Shown here in pieces: positions 25,514-36,440 of a stretch of 64,000 bases of DNA. The notes under the pieces were generated by a model. The model was not told where the DNA came from and ran no database searches. It saw only the letters and a program-made list of their open reading frames with translations. The stretch covers positions 3,083,497 to 3,147,496 of the forward strand of contig CM043964.1 of NCBI GenBank assembly GCA_014529385.2. Reading direction: 5' to 3'. Each line of letters begins with the position of its first letter. Within the stretch, counting starts at the first letter, position 1. A program made the position numbers and the translations under genes. Source of the DNA: Adiantum capillus-veneris (Eukaryota; Streptophyta; Polypodiopsida; Polypodiales; Pteridaceae).

Positions 25514-26713
25514 ATGGCAAGTGTAGCATTTCCAACATTTAAAGGAAAGAAGGGGGAGGATTTGGTAACAAACTTCCTAGATGACTTTGAAGTAGCATGT
25601 GTAGTGAGCAACAAAGATACGGATGAATCCCGGGTTAGAATCGTTAAGCATCTCATGAAGCTAGAAGCTAGATCATGGTACAATGCACTTCCACAAGCAA
25701 CCAAGGATGACTGGGAACCCTTAAAAACCGCTTTTAAGAGGCGCTTTGGGGGAGGTATCACTTCAGAAAAGTTGTGGGACAAGTTGAGAGACTTGAAGTA
25801 GGAGGGTCTTTTAGAATATGCCACCTATGAGTCCAAATTTGTGGATTTGTGGGAACGGTGGGTTGAGTCACTGGCAAGGGGGGAAGCCGCACCCGATTTC
25901 CTAAAAAAAGATCGGTTCACGCATGGCTTATGGACGCTTCTCAAGGAGAAGGTGAAAGGTAGATTCTCGGCTACGTACGAGTTAGCCGTTGAGATTGCTT
26001 TCCTTAAGGACAAGAAGCTACGAATGAAAGCCAAAGAAACCGAGTCAACAAAAGCAGGAACATCGCGTCAACCAGCAGCTACGACAACCACCATACCACC
26101 ACTACCGGCTCTTGGGGTAAGAGATGACCAACAAGATATGTTGGCCCATATTACTGACCAACTGCAGAATTTGTCTGTCCACTTAATAGAGCAAGGGAGG
26201 AGTCAAGAAAGAGATCAAGACCCTGGAAGAGCACGACGACAAAACAGGGAGTATCATTGCTACAACTGCGGAGAAGACAGTCACGGTATGTACTACTGTC
26301 CCAAACCACGACAAAACTATAATAGAGGAGGTAGGAGGAACCAATTGTCACCCCCTAGAGAAAGAACACCCCCACCCCGAGCACCACCCCCACCAACACA
26401 AATTCTACGTCCACCCCAGACACCACTACAAGCATCCATCCCACCTCTTCCACCAGCCCCACTACCTGATCGCCCTGTAAACATCATAAGGCTAGAAGAG
26501 AAAGAAAAAGCCGTAGTAGTGGATCCACCCAGAGCAAAGGAGAGGGACAAGGGTAAGGAGAAGGTAACCTTTTTAGAACCACTTGAAGCCATGACTGTGA
26601 AAAGAGCTAGAAGGGAGAAAGCTACACAATCAGATGATGAGAGAAGCATGAGAGGAGAAACTAGCAAGAGGCCATCCAGGCCACGATGGAAATTGGGCAT
26701 CACCGACTTCTAG
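25514..26713 (+). pseudogene. Element C gag
   Basis: Starts MASVAFPTFKGKKGEDLV. The capsid helices include FEVACVVSN, LEARSWYNALP and AFKRRFGG. After a TAG at 25799 it continues with FLKKDRFTHGLWTLLKEKV, homologous to KKDRFLAGLW of element B. A zinc knuckle CYNCGEDSHGMYYC (about 26260-26300) is followed by a Pro-rich and then a Lys/Glu-rich region, ending at TAG 26711. Both stops sit where the frame otherwise continues, so a single gag-pol frame is inferred. Confidence 0.88.
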
Positions 26714-28366
26714 CTAGGGGAAAGTTCTAAGCCCTATGATCTAACATTGGATGTGGCAGAGAAAGGACCAAAGATTACATGGCCACAGCTGCTACATCTT
26801 GCACCAAAAGTAAGGCGACAATGGTCTAAAATGGTAAGTTCAAGATGCTCCAAAACAAAGGTAGCCGGAGAAATTTCGGGATGCAACATGGATGACATCC
26901 TTCCAATTGTCGATGTAAACATAAAAGGAAAGAGGGTTGGAAACACCTACATTGATGGACGTGCACAAATCTGTGTAATGAGCGAAGCTATGATGCTTCG
27001 ATTAGGGCTCGAGGTTGACAGGCCTTCTCCATGCAAGGCAAAGATGGCAAACAACGCAAAAGTAAAGTGTGTGGGTGTGGTAAGTGCCGTGAAAATCAAA
27101 GCTTTCAACACTGAGGTAGAGGTAGATGTTTTTGTAATGCCTACTAAGGGGGAGGGCTATCCACTAATTTTGGGAAGGCCATGGTTGATGGCCATGAAGG
27201 TAAAACAGGACTGGGGTACTAGCCTTCTACGCATGACCGGTAAGAAAGGGGAGACAATCTACTACAACATGAGGATTGGCAAGCAGAAGCAAATGAATCT
27301 GGAAACATTGGCAGATGAAACCACTAACGAATCTTCCAGTTCTGAGGAGGAGACCACATCCACCGACGAAAGTGACAGTTCCATTGATGTGATGGGTATC
27401 ATTATGAAGGATCCACAAAGGGTAAGCACAACTGGTGATCCATCACCAAAAGGGCAACCCAATGAGGAGGAGAGCAAATCACCTGGCCTAGGAGGAAGTA
27501 GGTTGAAGGGTATGTTGTCTACGGAATTAACACTTGAGGAGAAAGATAGTTTTTTGCAAATGTTGATGGGATTTCCTAACCTGTTCATTGACAACTATGA
27601 AAGAATCACATACATTAAAGTGGTGGAACATCATATTAAGCTGAAGGAAGGGGTAAAACCAGTTGTGCAAAAGCTACGACGACTGGGGGTCATACAAGAA
27701 AAGGCACTCTTGGCCGAGGTAAGGAAACTGCTGGAGGCCGGATTCATCTATCATGTAGAAAACTCAGAATGGGTGTCACTCGTAGTGGTGATGCCTAAAA
27801 AGAATGGTAAGTGGAGGGTCTATGTTGACTACAAACCACTAAATGCAGCTACAAAGAGATACCACTTTCCTCTCCCTTTCTTGGATGAAATTCTGAATGA
27901 AGTAGCAGGTTTTGAATGCTATACCGTCTGTGATGGTTATTCTGGATACTTTCAAATACGCATAGCCTTGTAAGATTAGATAAAAACCACTTTTATCATG
28001 CCATGGGGTTGTTTTGCATACAGGGTTATGCCATTTGGTCTCACAAATGCACCTGCCACATTCCAAAGATATGTCACATATGTTTTTCGACCATTCTTTG
28101 GAACATCCATAAGAGTGTTCATTGATGATTTTTGTATATATAGCTCCCGTATTTCACATTTAGAAAAGGTAACTGAAGGTTTGGCCAGGTTGCAGAGCCT
28201 AGGTGGGCAATTAAATGTGGATAAATGCCACATTGGGGAGAGTAAAGTCATTCTACTAGGCCATGAAATTTCAGCAAAAGGTATCAACGCCGACCCAAGT
28301 AAGGTGTCCGCACTCATAGCCCTACCTTCACCAACGACCGCACGTCAACTGGTCTCTTTTCTATAG
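26714..28366 (+). pseudogene. Element C protease and RT
   Basis: The protease region has IDGRAQICVM (about 26950), where B has VDGGAQ, and LILGRPWLMA about 75 residues later. An acidic Ser/Glu linker follows, then RT: WVSLVVVMPKKNGKWR, VDYKPLNAATKR, CDGYSGYFQI. Stops TAA 27971 and TAG 27977 interrupt the palm. It continues with PFGLTNAPATFQRY and the active-site box FIDDFCIYSS (about 28116), which keeps both Asp. It ends at TAG 28364, where B reads through. Confidence 0.9.
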
Positions 28367-29735
28367 AAGGTGAGGTACTTAAGTAGATTCATACATCTAC
28401 TATCACAAATTGTTCTACCACTGCAACAACTCACTCAAAGATCAACTTTCACTTGGGACGAGGAAAGCGAACATCACTACAACAAGGTAAAGGAGGTCTT
28501 AGCCACTCTGCCAACTATCTCACCACCTAAGTGGGATGAAAAATTCTATGTCACCTCAAGTGTTGGTGATGACTCATTGGGGGCTGTGCTACTCCAAAAG
28601 GATACGACGACATCTTTCATGAGGGCAATCTACTTCTCTAGTCGAATGATGACAGCAGGAGAGAAAGGTTTCACCCATGTGGAACACTTAGTCCTTGCTC
28701 TTAGATTTGCAACTACAAAGTTTAGGTCATATTTTCTGCCTAAGCAATTTGCGATTCTAACCACGGATGAAATATTTCCATATGTTGTACAACACATGGA
28801 TGTGTCTGCTAGGATTACTAAATGGCTAGTTCGTCTGCAAGAGTTTGACTACAGGGTACAGGTAGAAAGCACGACAAGGGCAAGTTTGGGGGGACTCATG
28901 ACCTACCAAGTCTTTGAAGGGAAGGAGAAGCAATCTAAGGGAGGAGAAGTCCGATTACCTCCAGTACCACCGATGGTAGAAAGAGCATACTCTCTCTACT
29001 TTGATGGAGCCTACAAGCGAGCGTCTCACAAAGCAGCTGCAAGCATAATGGTCTTTGATGACAAAGGGACAAAGGTATTTTGGTTGGGCCAATTGTTAGA
29101 TTCACATTCTAACAATGAAGCTGAGTATGCAGCACTAACCAAGGGTCTACAATGGTGCGTCTCACAAGGTGTACAATGCCTTAATGTATTTGAGGATGCT
29201 CTACTTCTGGTAAGGCAAGTAAATGGAGCATGGACATGCAAGAATCCTAGTTTAAGGACTCACTTAAGTGGTGTAAAAACCTTGTTGGGTAAGTTTGAAG
29301 AAGTTCAAATACACCATATCCCAAGGGCTCAAAACCAAGAAGCAGATGCCCTAGCAAGTGAAAGACTACAGGAAGTGGTGGTTGGAGCAATAAAGCTAAA
29401 GCTCCCTCTATTTCAAGGCAGTGATGCCTTGCCTAACATCATGCATTTTTTGGAAACAGGAGAATGCCCATCAGATTTAACAAAGGGACAGAAGAAATGG
29501 CTGACGCGGAAGGCCACAAGGTATCGACTCATCAATGACGGTTTGTACTGTAAGGGTAAGGACCAAATACTCAGGAAGGTCCCTCTCTCTCAGGAAATCA
29601 CGGGAGTAATTGCTAGTTGTCACGACGGGGTTTGTGGTGGTCACTTTGCCCTACACATAACAAGCAGGAAAATCTTGCAGGCAGGCTTCATATGGCCTAG
29701 CCTCAACCGTGATGTACACCACTGGTGCAAAAGGC
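28367..29735 (+). pseudogene. Element C RT connection, dual RNase H and H2C2
   Basis: The frame continues from RT with KVRYLSRFIHLLSQI. The Gypsy RNase H (VTSSVGDDSLGAVLLQ, about 28550) is followed by a second, archaeal-type RNase H (YFDGAYKRASHKAA, about 28998; HSNNEAEYAALTKGL) and an H2C2 zinc module GGHFALHITSRKIL ... HHWCKR. A small deletion near 29733 removes the second Cys pair and shifts the frame. Confidence 0.9.
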
Positions 29736-30747
29736 CGGCACTAGGTCACTTATGCCTGAACCACAGACACCTATTCTCTCATATGGCCCATTTGAAAAAT
29801 GGGGTATCGATGCCATTGAGCGATTACCTAGGGCCAACTCAGGAAAATTCTACATTATCATGGGGGTCGACTACATGACTAGATGGGCAGAGGCTACAGC
29901 CACCACTAGAATCACAGCGGTAGAGGTAGCTAAATTTATCTACGAGCACATATGCTGTAGGTTTGGCACACCTTTAGAGATCATCTCTGATAGAGGGCGA
30001 GGTTTCAGAGCAGACTTGGTAGGAGAATTAATGCAAAAACTGGGCATTACAAGGAGGCACTCTTCACCATATTACCCTCAATGTAATGGCCTAGTTGAAA
30101 AGGTAAATGGAATGGTTTCTAAAATTATTACCAAGTAGGTAAACAATCATCCTGGAGACTGGGATAAGTATCTACTACCAGCTTTATGGGCCTACGGAAC
30201 TTCATTTCGTACATCCTTGGGATTCACACCGTATCATCTAGTATTTGGTAAGGAAGCAATCTTGCCCATTGAAGTACAACTACAAAGTCTCAGAGTAATG
30301 GCAAGCCAGCTTCAACAGCCCAACATGCATTTGAGAGATCACATCATCAACTTGGAAAGACTGCAGCTGGACAGAGAAGAAGCAATAAATTATTATGCAG
30401 CACAAGCAGAGCATAGACGGCTTAGCTTTAACGAGCATCTCCGGAAAAAAGAATTGAAGAAAGGAATGTTGGTGCTCCGCTACGACAATCGCTTCGACAC
30501 GCACAAGGATAAGAAACTCCTGCTCCGATGGGAAGGCCCTTTCATCATCAGGAAAAAGTATGTCAATGGAAGCTACCAGCTTATGGAGGCTGATGGAAAA
30601 CTTCATAAAACCAGGGTACATGGTTGGCGACTTAAACCTTATTTTCTTCGATTTGACCAGGCTCCACCAATTGACATTCCAGATGAGGACACACCATCAG
30701 CCGCCCCCTCCGACGATAATGCTCAAACAGATGAGCTAAAGACATGA
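29736..30747 (+). pseudogene. Element C integrase
   Basis: After the shift, the frame carries the core with KWGIDAIE (Asp, about 29808), ISDRGRGF (Asp, about 29985) and NGLVEKVN (Glu, about 30090), then TAG at 30136-30138. It continues with LLPALWAYGTSF and a C-terminal barrel RWEGPFIIRKKYVNGSYQLM, ending in an acidic tail and stop at 30747. The polypurine tract AAAAGGGGAGGG follows at 30760. Confidence 0.9.
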
Positions 30748-30759
30748 ATGCCTCTAGCC

Positions 30760-30775
30760 AAAAGGGGAGGGCTAA
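30760..30775 (+). promoter_or_regulatory. Element C polypurine tract
   Basis: AAAAGGGGAGGGCTAA lies immediately before the 3' LTR. Confidence 0.75.
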
Positions 30776-32321
30776 TGATGGGGGCTTTTCCCAAGCCAAG
30801 CTCCCATACCCCTCTTCTCTCGTCCCCACCCCATGAAAACCCCCTCTTAGGGAGGGCGTGATAAAAGGCATTCGAAAAAGTAAGAAAAAAATAAAGTATG
30901 ATTATGTAAATATATAAGAAAGGTAAAATAGGCCACCTCATGCCTGCGGGGTAGCCCATCCCCACCTTGCCTCCTTTTTCTTCACTGTTGCCCCGCTGGG
31001 TGTCCCTTTTCCTCTCCTCCACTCAAAAGGTCAACCCCCTCTCTCTTCCCCTTGTCCTTTCTCCTTTCTCTCTCCCCTCAAGCTACCCCACCTCTCACCA
31101 ATAATGCATTCTAACTCACCAATAATGCACCCTAACTCACATGCAACTTACCCTATCTTCCAAAATAGTATACCCCACCCCCCCTTTCTCTCTCCTATCA
31201 TATCCCATGACCTAAATACCCCCCTCTCTCTCTAAAGGGCGCCATGTCTCTTGTCTTGTAGCTAAATAACCTCCCCCACACTCACACACACTCAGTTTCA
31301 TTGAAAAAAGGTGCCCACAGACCCATCCCCACCCGGTGGTTACCTGATTTTTCTTGTGTTCACACACATCTGCACACAGATTCACCTCTGAACACACTCC
31401 CCTCTCTCCCCTCTTGTAATTACTTTAGTCTCCATGTCACCTCTCACTTTTTTTCATCAACCCATCTCTCTCTCTTAGTCTCTCTCTCATGAGACTTCTG
31501 TTCTAGCACATATACACACAGCCAGACAAGTGGGGCCCACAGTCACATGGCCTATGTAGATAATGATTTCTTCATTTCTAAATTCTATAATTTCTCCCCC
31601 CTCCTCCCCTATGTAAAGAGGGGTCACCATCACACTAAATACACACAACATCACCAAAGAACACACTATTCACTGTGTGTGTCTAGTGCACAAACACACA
31701 CCCACACCATCACCATCACCGCAATCACCATGCTTGTCTTGAGCATGACCTCTACACCCTTGGCTATGGAAGATGAAGGGCAACTAAATGAAGGATGATG
31801 GCCATAACCCTCGTGCGAGTCTTCGCCATCAACTCCCACCTATCCACCATGTGCTCTACCACTCTCTCCCTTCTCATTCCCCTACCCTATGCTCCCCATT
31901 TCATCGCCTTATTCTCTAAATAAAGCTTGAGGTTTTGTGAGTATGTTTTCTTGCAATGTTTTGCCCATGTGAGGTGTGCGGAATCGCCACCTAATCTTGT
32001 GTTTGGAGTGAGCTTGTGTATGTGTGAAGGGTGTGCGGATTCGCCATCCTTTTGTGATGCCTAAGTACTAAGCCGCTATACCCCCTCCCTCACTCTCTCT
32101 CTCTCTCTCACTTGATCTCATTCCCTTTCCTCTTCATCATTACTCCCAAGCATCCATCTCTCTTGGATGAAAAATTTGTTATGGTGGTGTGTTGTTTGCG
32201 TCCTAGCTGTTGAAGCTAGGTGGTGTCCCTGTTTGCTTTACCATGACAGGCTCGAGGCGCGCCATTCGGTCCCCGGTGTTTTAGAGGCCGTCGGGGTTCG
32301 GGGTTCTCTTTGCTCCCGTCA
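30776..32321 (+). repeat. Element C 3' LTR
   Basis: Pairs with 23101-24658. It has a shorter CT tract (about 32091-32109) and a mutated TATA box. Confidence 0.95.
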
Positions 32322-32325
32322 ACAA

Positions 32326-33040
32326 CACCATCAGCCATGTGCACAGAACCAAGTCTCCCACTAGAAAACGTGCTAAACCACTCACGATGTGACGTGACAT
32401 GGAAAGTAGCATCTTAATCTAGTAACCAATGTGAAGACAATGTGCAATCCGATATGCAATCCGTAGACATAAGATCGTCTGAAGACAAGCTAGATGTAAA
32501 TGTGACATCATTGTCACAAGCATACTTAGTAACCACCGTACTGATCTCACTAGCATCTGTCATGCCCAAATCTGCATCACGCATCTGTCGCCTCCGTTGT
32601 CTCAAACGCCTGAAACATCGACGCCTAATGTGCCCTCTATGTCCACAATGCCAACATGTCAAGTCTTTATGCCGTCAAGACTTGCGTGTGGGACCAATCT
32701 CTGCCATGGACATAGAAGTGGAACTAAACTCCCCTGTAGACATGGATGTCGCGTACATAGCATGTAAACTCTGCCATAAAGCATGAGTTGTAGTCTCCCT
32801 TGAGACCTGTCAGTAAACAGACTCAACCAGATGCAAATGAATTGTAGACATGGCTAACTCATGAAGATCCTGCCAATCATCATCACGCATAGACTTGGGC
32901 TTCACCGATAAACCAAGCAAGGGCTTATCCTGCCGCAAATATGCCAATGCAACAAGCATATGCTCCTTCCAAGCAACAAAATCTGCATCATCAAACTGTG
33001 TCAGACGATAACGTTGGAAGTCAAATGAAAAATCAGCCAT
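32326..33040 (-). pseudogene. Element D gag, CCHC knuckle and protease start
   Basis: On the minus strand the first 76 codons (33040-32810) include FDDADFVAWKEHMLVALAYL, the Copia gag N-terminus. After a stop, HALWQSLHAMYA and, much sooner than in a full gag, the knuckle CWHCGHRGHIRRRC (about 32658-32615) follow; a stretch of the capsid region is missing. The protease start reads HWLLD then TAA then DATFHVTSHREWF: the Ser of the expected DSG is a stop and the Gly is Asp. It runs on into the islands between C and B. Confidence 0.78.
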
Positions 33041-34301
33041 AATGCTCGCAAAAGAGCAACCAACAATGAGTAGAAAATGTCAACCAAATCAGCCCTAAAC
33101 TGGTTCGAATCGCATCAACAAAAGTCTGTAAATATGGTTGTAAAATATGGCTACAAATCAGCCCCAAAACAGCCCCAAAATTCAGCTCGTAAACAGCTGC
33201 AGAAACAAGTCACAAACGTGTCCCAGATCAGCCTACAACTGAGCCATACATGGACACTTGCAAAGAGGAAACAATGGCTGGAAATTCAGTGCCCAAATAA
33301 GCCCTCAAACCTACCTGTAAACTTGTAAACCTGTAATTGAAACCTGCTGAAAAACCTCAAGCCATTAGTGCTCGAATCCGGCTACCTTGCTCGTAGCCAC
33401 ACAAGCATACATCACAATACTCACTCCTATGAGTGTGCCAAGATAAATGTACGCCTGGCAAACCGTGAGCTAATCACCAAGCCCACACTGTGCGGTATTG
33501 ATGCATATACACACACAAATCTCCCACCTGCAGAGAACACCGCATGCAAATGCTGAGTGCAACCCGCAATCTCTACCTAGATCGCATAAATGATGCGCAT
33601 AAAACTCCTGGGAAAATTTCGCCAAAGTTTCATCAGTAAAACGGTCACAAAACCAGTAACCAAACTGACTGCACGCTCAAAACCATGAGCAACCAAAGAG
33701 CATCAAACCGCACTCCAAATGCATGCACCAATCTCCACACTTTGCATACATCATTGCAAACACCTACAAATCTAGTACACGAATATCTGCTCTACATTGC
33801 CAAGCTCAAAATGCAATCAAATTAGTCTCCCTGAGCATCAAACCACATAAGGCATACATCGTATCCTCCCATCTGTGAGGAAACTTGCAGCAAATATCAC
33901 TCTCACATCTGATAGCAAACCATGTGTGGAATCCTCGACACACAATAAACAACTGCTACTGCAAAAAATTCAGCATTCAGAATTTTAAAATTCTGCTATG
34001 ACGAGCGCCTCCGGAGCATGCCAAAACCCCAAGGTAGACTCTTGGATCACATGTATCCGAGTCCGGGTGTGAAAGCTATGCCAAAAACTTCTGTTTCGGT
34101 CCAAAAACGCAACATAAACTGCCAAAAGAGGGCTGAAAAATGCAGCTCCTCAACCGTAGCTCGAATGAGGTTTCTGATGGCTCGAATGGCTTCGAAAGGG
34201 GGGTAAAACGGCAAGACACCTGTTGGAAATGCTCTCGGAAAGCTGAATTTGCCGATGTCGAAGTGCGCGCGTGGACGCGAAAACAGTAAGCACAAAACCT
34301 C
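33041..34301 (-). other. Element D leader
   Basis: About 1.26 kb between the gag start and the primer site on the minus strand. No domain seen. The small plus-strand ORFs here are not convincing. Confidence 0.45.
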
Positions 34302-34313
34302 GCTCTGATACCA
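34302..34313 (-). promoter_or_regulatory. Element D primer-binding site
   Basis: The minus strand reads TGGTATCAGAGC, complementary to the initiator tRNA-Met 3' end, 2 bp inside the 5' LTR. Confidence 0.9.
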
Positions 34314-34315
34314 AT

Positions 34316-34508
34316 TGAAGGGGATCGAAGAGAACCACAGACGGAGAGAGAGAGAGAGAGAGAGAAGGAGACACACACCCAAGTGTGGGTGGAGAGACTC
34401 AAAGAGTGAGCAGCCCCCTATACACTTATGCTGTGTATAAGGTATACAAGTCAGTGGGCGCCCAGACTCTGGGCGGCCGGGCAAGGCACATGCACCTATA
34501 CCCCAACA
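34316..34508 (-). repeat. Element D 5' LTR
   Basis: 193 bp, pairs with 10211-10399. Its internal GA tract is longer here. Confidence 0.92.
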
Positions 34509-34513
34509 CATGA

Positions 34514-35240
34514 ATAGTGTAGGCCACCATATGCCTGCAATAAGAATTGCTTTGGCCGTTTTGTCAGCTGAGAAATGTCCACCATCTTGTCCGCCTTCTG
34601 CTTGCTCTAAGATAGGAATGTATTCCTCTTTAGTCGCGCACATTCTCAATTGATTGTCTTTTCCTTTCTTGTAAAGATTGTCCTCAATCAATACATAGTT
34701 TTCTGCCTCTTTCGTTGATCGTTTTGATACGTGATCTACTCATGCCTTCAGGAAGTATCCTGGTGGTGAGGTATTCAACAATGTAGTTACTCCATCGGGG
34801 TGTACAGATAATTTGAATAGAGTCACATGTTCTATTGTCTTTTGAAGTGTGCATCTAACGCATGATTTGATATGCATATGAACACTATGTTGCATTTTCG
34901 GCCAATACACACCCATTCTCATCAATCTCTTATACGTCTGTGCATACCCATTGTGAATCCCCGTTGTTTGTATATGAGCTTGGTTTAGATACAATTCCTG
35001 TTCATTCGATTCAACACAAAGCCTAAGGATTTGATCCGATCCCTATTTGTATAGCCGTCCCGCCAACATTACCAATGATCTAGATGCTGCAATGGTAGAT
35101 GATTGTCTTGTCACATTCAATGACCCGATAGTCAGCAAAGGAATTACATCCTTGCTCCATCTTGGAACCATTTCTATGTTGAAAAGATATGCATCTGGCA
35201 AATCATCATCAACTCCTACCGGGTTTTCTCCATGCATCAT
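34514..35240 (-). pseudogene. Element A tandem integrase H2C2 zinc modules
   Basis: Minus strand. Module 1 follows LAGRLYK, a stop and ILRLC: AHIQTTGIHNGYAQTYKRLM then GVYWPKM then CVRC (about 34976-34855), with both His and both Cys present. A linker with SPPGYFLKA follows, then LIEDNLYKKGKDNQLRMC and module 2: GGQDGGHFSADKTAKAILIAG then WWPTLFM up to 34514, completed beyond element D by KRCDDCQ at about 10165. Elements E, B and C have one such module each. H2C2 modules fold the integrase N-terminal domain; two in series is unusual. Confidence 0.75.
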
Positions 35241-35660
35241 TCTAGATAAATGATCCGCTCTTTGGTGTGTAGTTCCTTTTTCGACTACTACCGTGAAGTC
35301 AAACTCAAGCAGTATGATGAACCATCGAACAATTCTCCCCGTACTGCAAGGTTTGTCTACTAAATATAGTAGTGCTTGGTGTGATCAACGAAGAATACAA
35401 ATTTATTGAAAAGTAAGTAGTGTCTAAACTTTTTCACCGCATAGATCATACCCAAACCCTCCCTCTCAGTTGTTGTGTAATTCTTCTCTACATTGTTCAG
35501 TTGTCTACTGGAGTAACTGATTGGAAAATCCATGTTTTTCTCTCCAGGTTGTACAAGTATGCATCCTATAGCAGATGCCGACACATCTACGTGGATGTGA
35601 AATATCTTTTCCCAATCCGGAGCCTTCAAAATTGGAGCGGAAATCAACCTTCACTTCAAA
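35241..35660 (-). pseudogene. Element A RNase H
   Basis: The minus strand reads APDWEKIFHIHVDVSASAIG, then ISYSSRQLNNVEKNYTTTER and MIYAVKKFRHYLL. This is the classic Gypsy RNase H with the active-site Asp in HVDVS and Glu in TTTERE. A frameshift follows VDHTKHYYI near 35360. No second RNase H domain of the B/C type is seen. Confidence 0.85.
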
Positions 35661-36440
35661 GTTTGAAAATCTTTCTCGCACTCATCTGTCCACTCAAATT
35701 TAGTTATCAGCGTGAAAGTGGTTTTGCAATAATAGCGTAGTACTAGATAAATCTGCGATAATATCCACAATGGCCCATAAATGCCTGTACCTCCTTTACC
35801 TTTACTGGTCATGGTAGATCAACAATGACGCTGATAATTTCCATGTCTGTCGAAATACCGTTTTTGGACACTATATGTCCCAATATTTTGCCATGTCTTA
35901 CCATGAAGACACATTTCTCTGGATTCGGAAAAATCTGATATAGTCTGCATTTTTCGAACACCTTGGTCAAGTATGTGCTCCAATCTTACAAGAGAGTGAA
36001 TGCACAAGTCATCCATGTAAATTTCTAGGAATTGTCTTAGATATTCTTTAAAATCATGACCCATCAACCTCCGAAATGTGGCTGCTGCATTTGTTAAGCC
36101 AAAAGCCATTACCCGGAATGCAAAAATACCCATTCAGTTGCAAAAGCCGTCTTGTGCTGATCCTCTGGCTTTATTGCGAGTTGGTTGTAACCCGAAAAGC
36201 CATCTAAGAAACTATAAGCTTCTTTACCTGCCACTCTTTCTATTACATGATCAGTAATGGGTAGGGGATAGTTGTCCCGAATTGTAGCAGCGTTTACTTT
36301 CTTGAGATTGATGCACACTCTTAACTTCCATTTTTCTTCGGGATCACCACAATCGGTGAAACCCAATCGGTGTGCTCAATTTTTTAAATAAACTCTCCCT
36401 CTTTAAGTTTATCTATCTCCTCCTTGATCTTTTTTGCAAA
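35661..36440 (-). pseudogene. Element A reverse transcriptase
   Basis: Minus strand, several frames: KLRVCINLKKVNAATIRDNY, AYSFLDGFSGYNQLAI, FAFRVMAFGLTNAAATF, then the box IYMDDLCIHS (about 36030) with both Asp intact. Stops and shifts near 36378, 36130 and 35880 break it. It is most similar in pattern to element E. Confidence 0.88.

Larger units (their letters stand above)
23101..32321 (+). mobile_element. Gypsy element C with dual RNase H, full length but decayed
   Basis: LTRs of 1,558 and 1,546 bp with ACAA duplications at 23097-23100 and 32322-32325. It has the same domain order and lineage as element B: a pre-gag ORF, gag with one CCHC, protease, RT, RNase H, second RNase H, H2C2, integrase. 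At least five in-frame stops (mostly TAG) and one small deletion break it. RT keeps FIDD. LTR divergence is about 2% by eye apart from a CT-repeat length difference. Confidence 0.93.
10211..34508 (-). mobile_element. Degenerate Copia-type element D, host of elements B and C
   Basis: It is flanked by a perfect CATGA duplication (10206-10210 and 34509-34513) and bounded by LTRs of 189 and 193 bp. On the minus strand the primer site TGGTATCAGAGC (34313-34302) matches initiator tRNA-Met. Without B and C its own length is about 3.6 kb, too short for a full Copia element. It keeps remnants of gag, a CCHC knuckle, the protease/pre-integrase stretch and the RT/RNase H junction, and lacks most of integrase and RT. 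B and C both lie inside the protease remnant. The protease start reads WLLD-stop-DA where DSGA is expected. Confidence 0.88.

Noticed and set aside
23101-32321. Repeated 1.5-kb blocks as a segmental duplication
   Set aside because: They are the LTRs of element C, with primer site, polypurine tract and target duplication in place.
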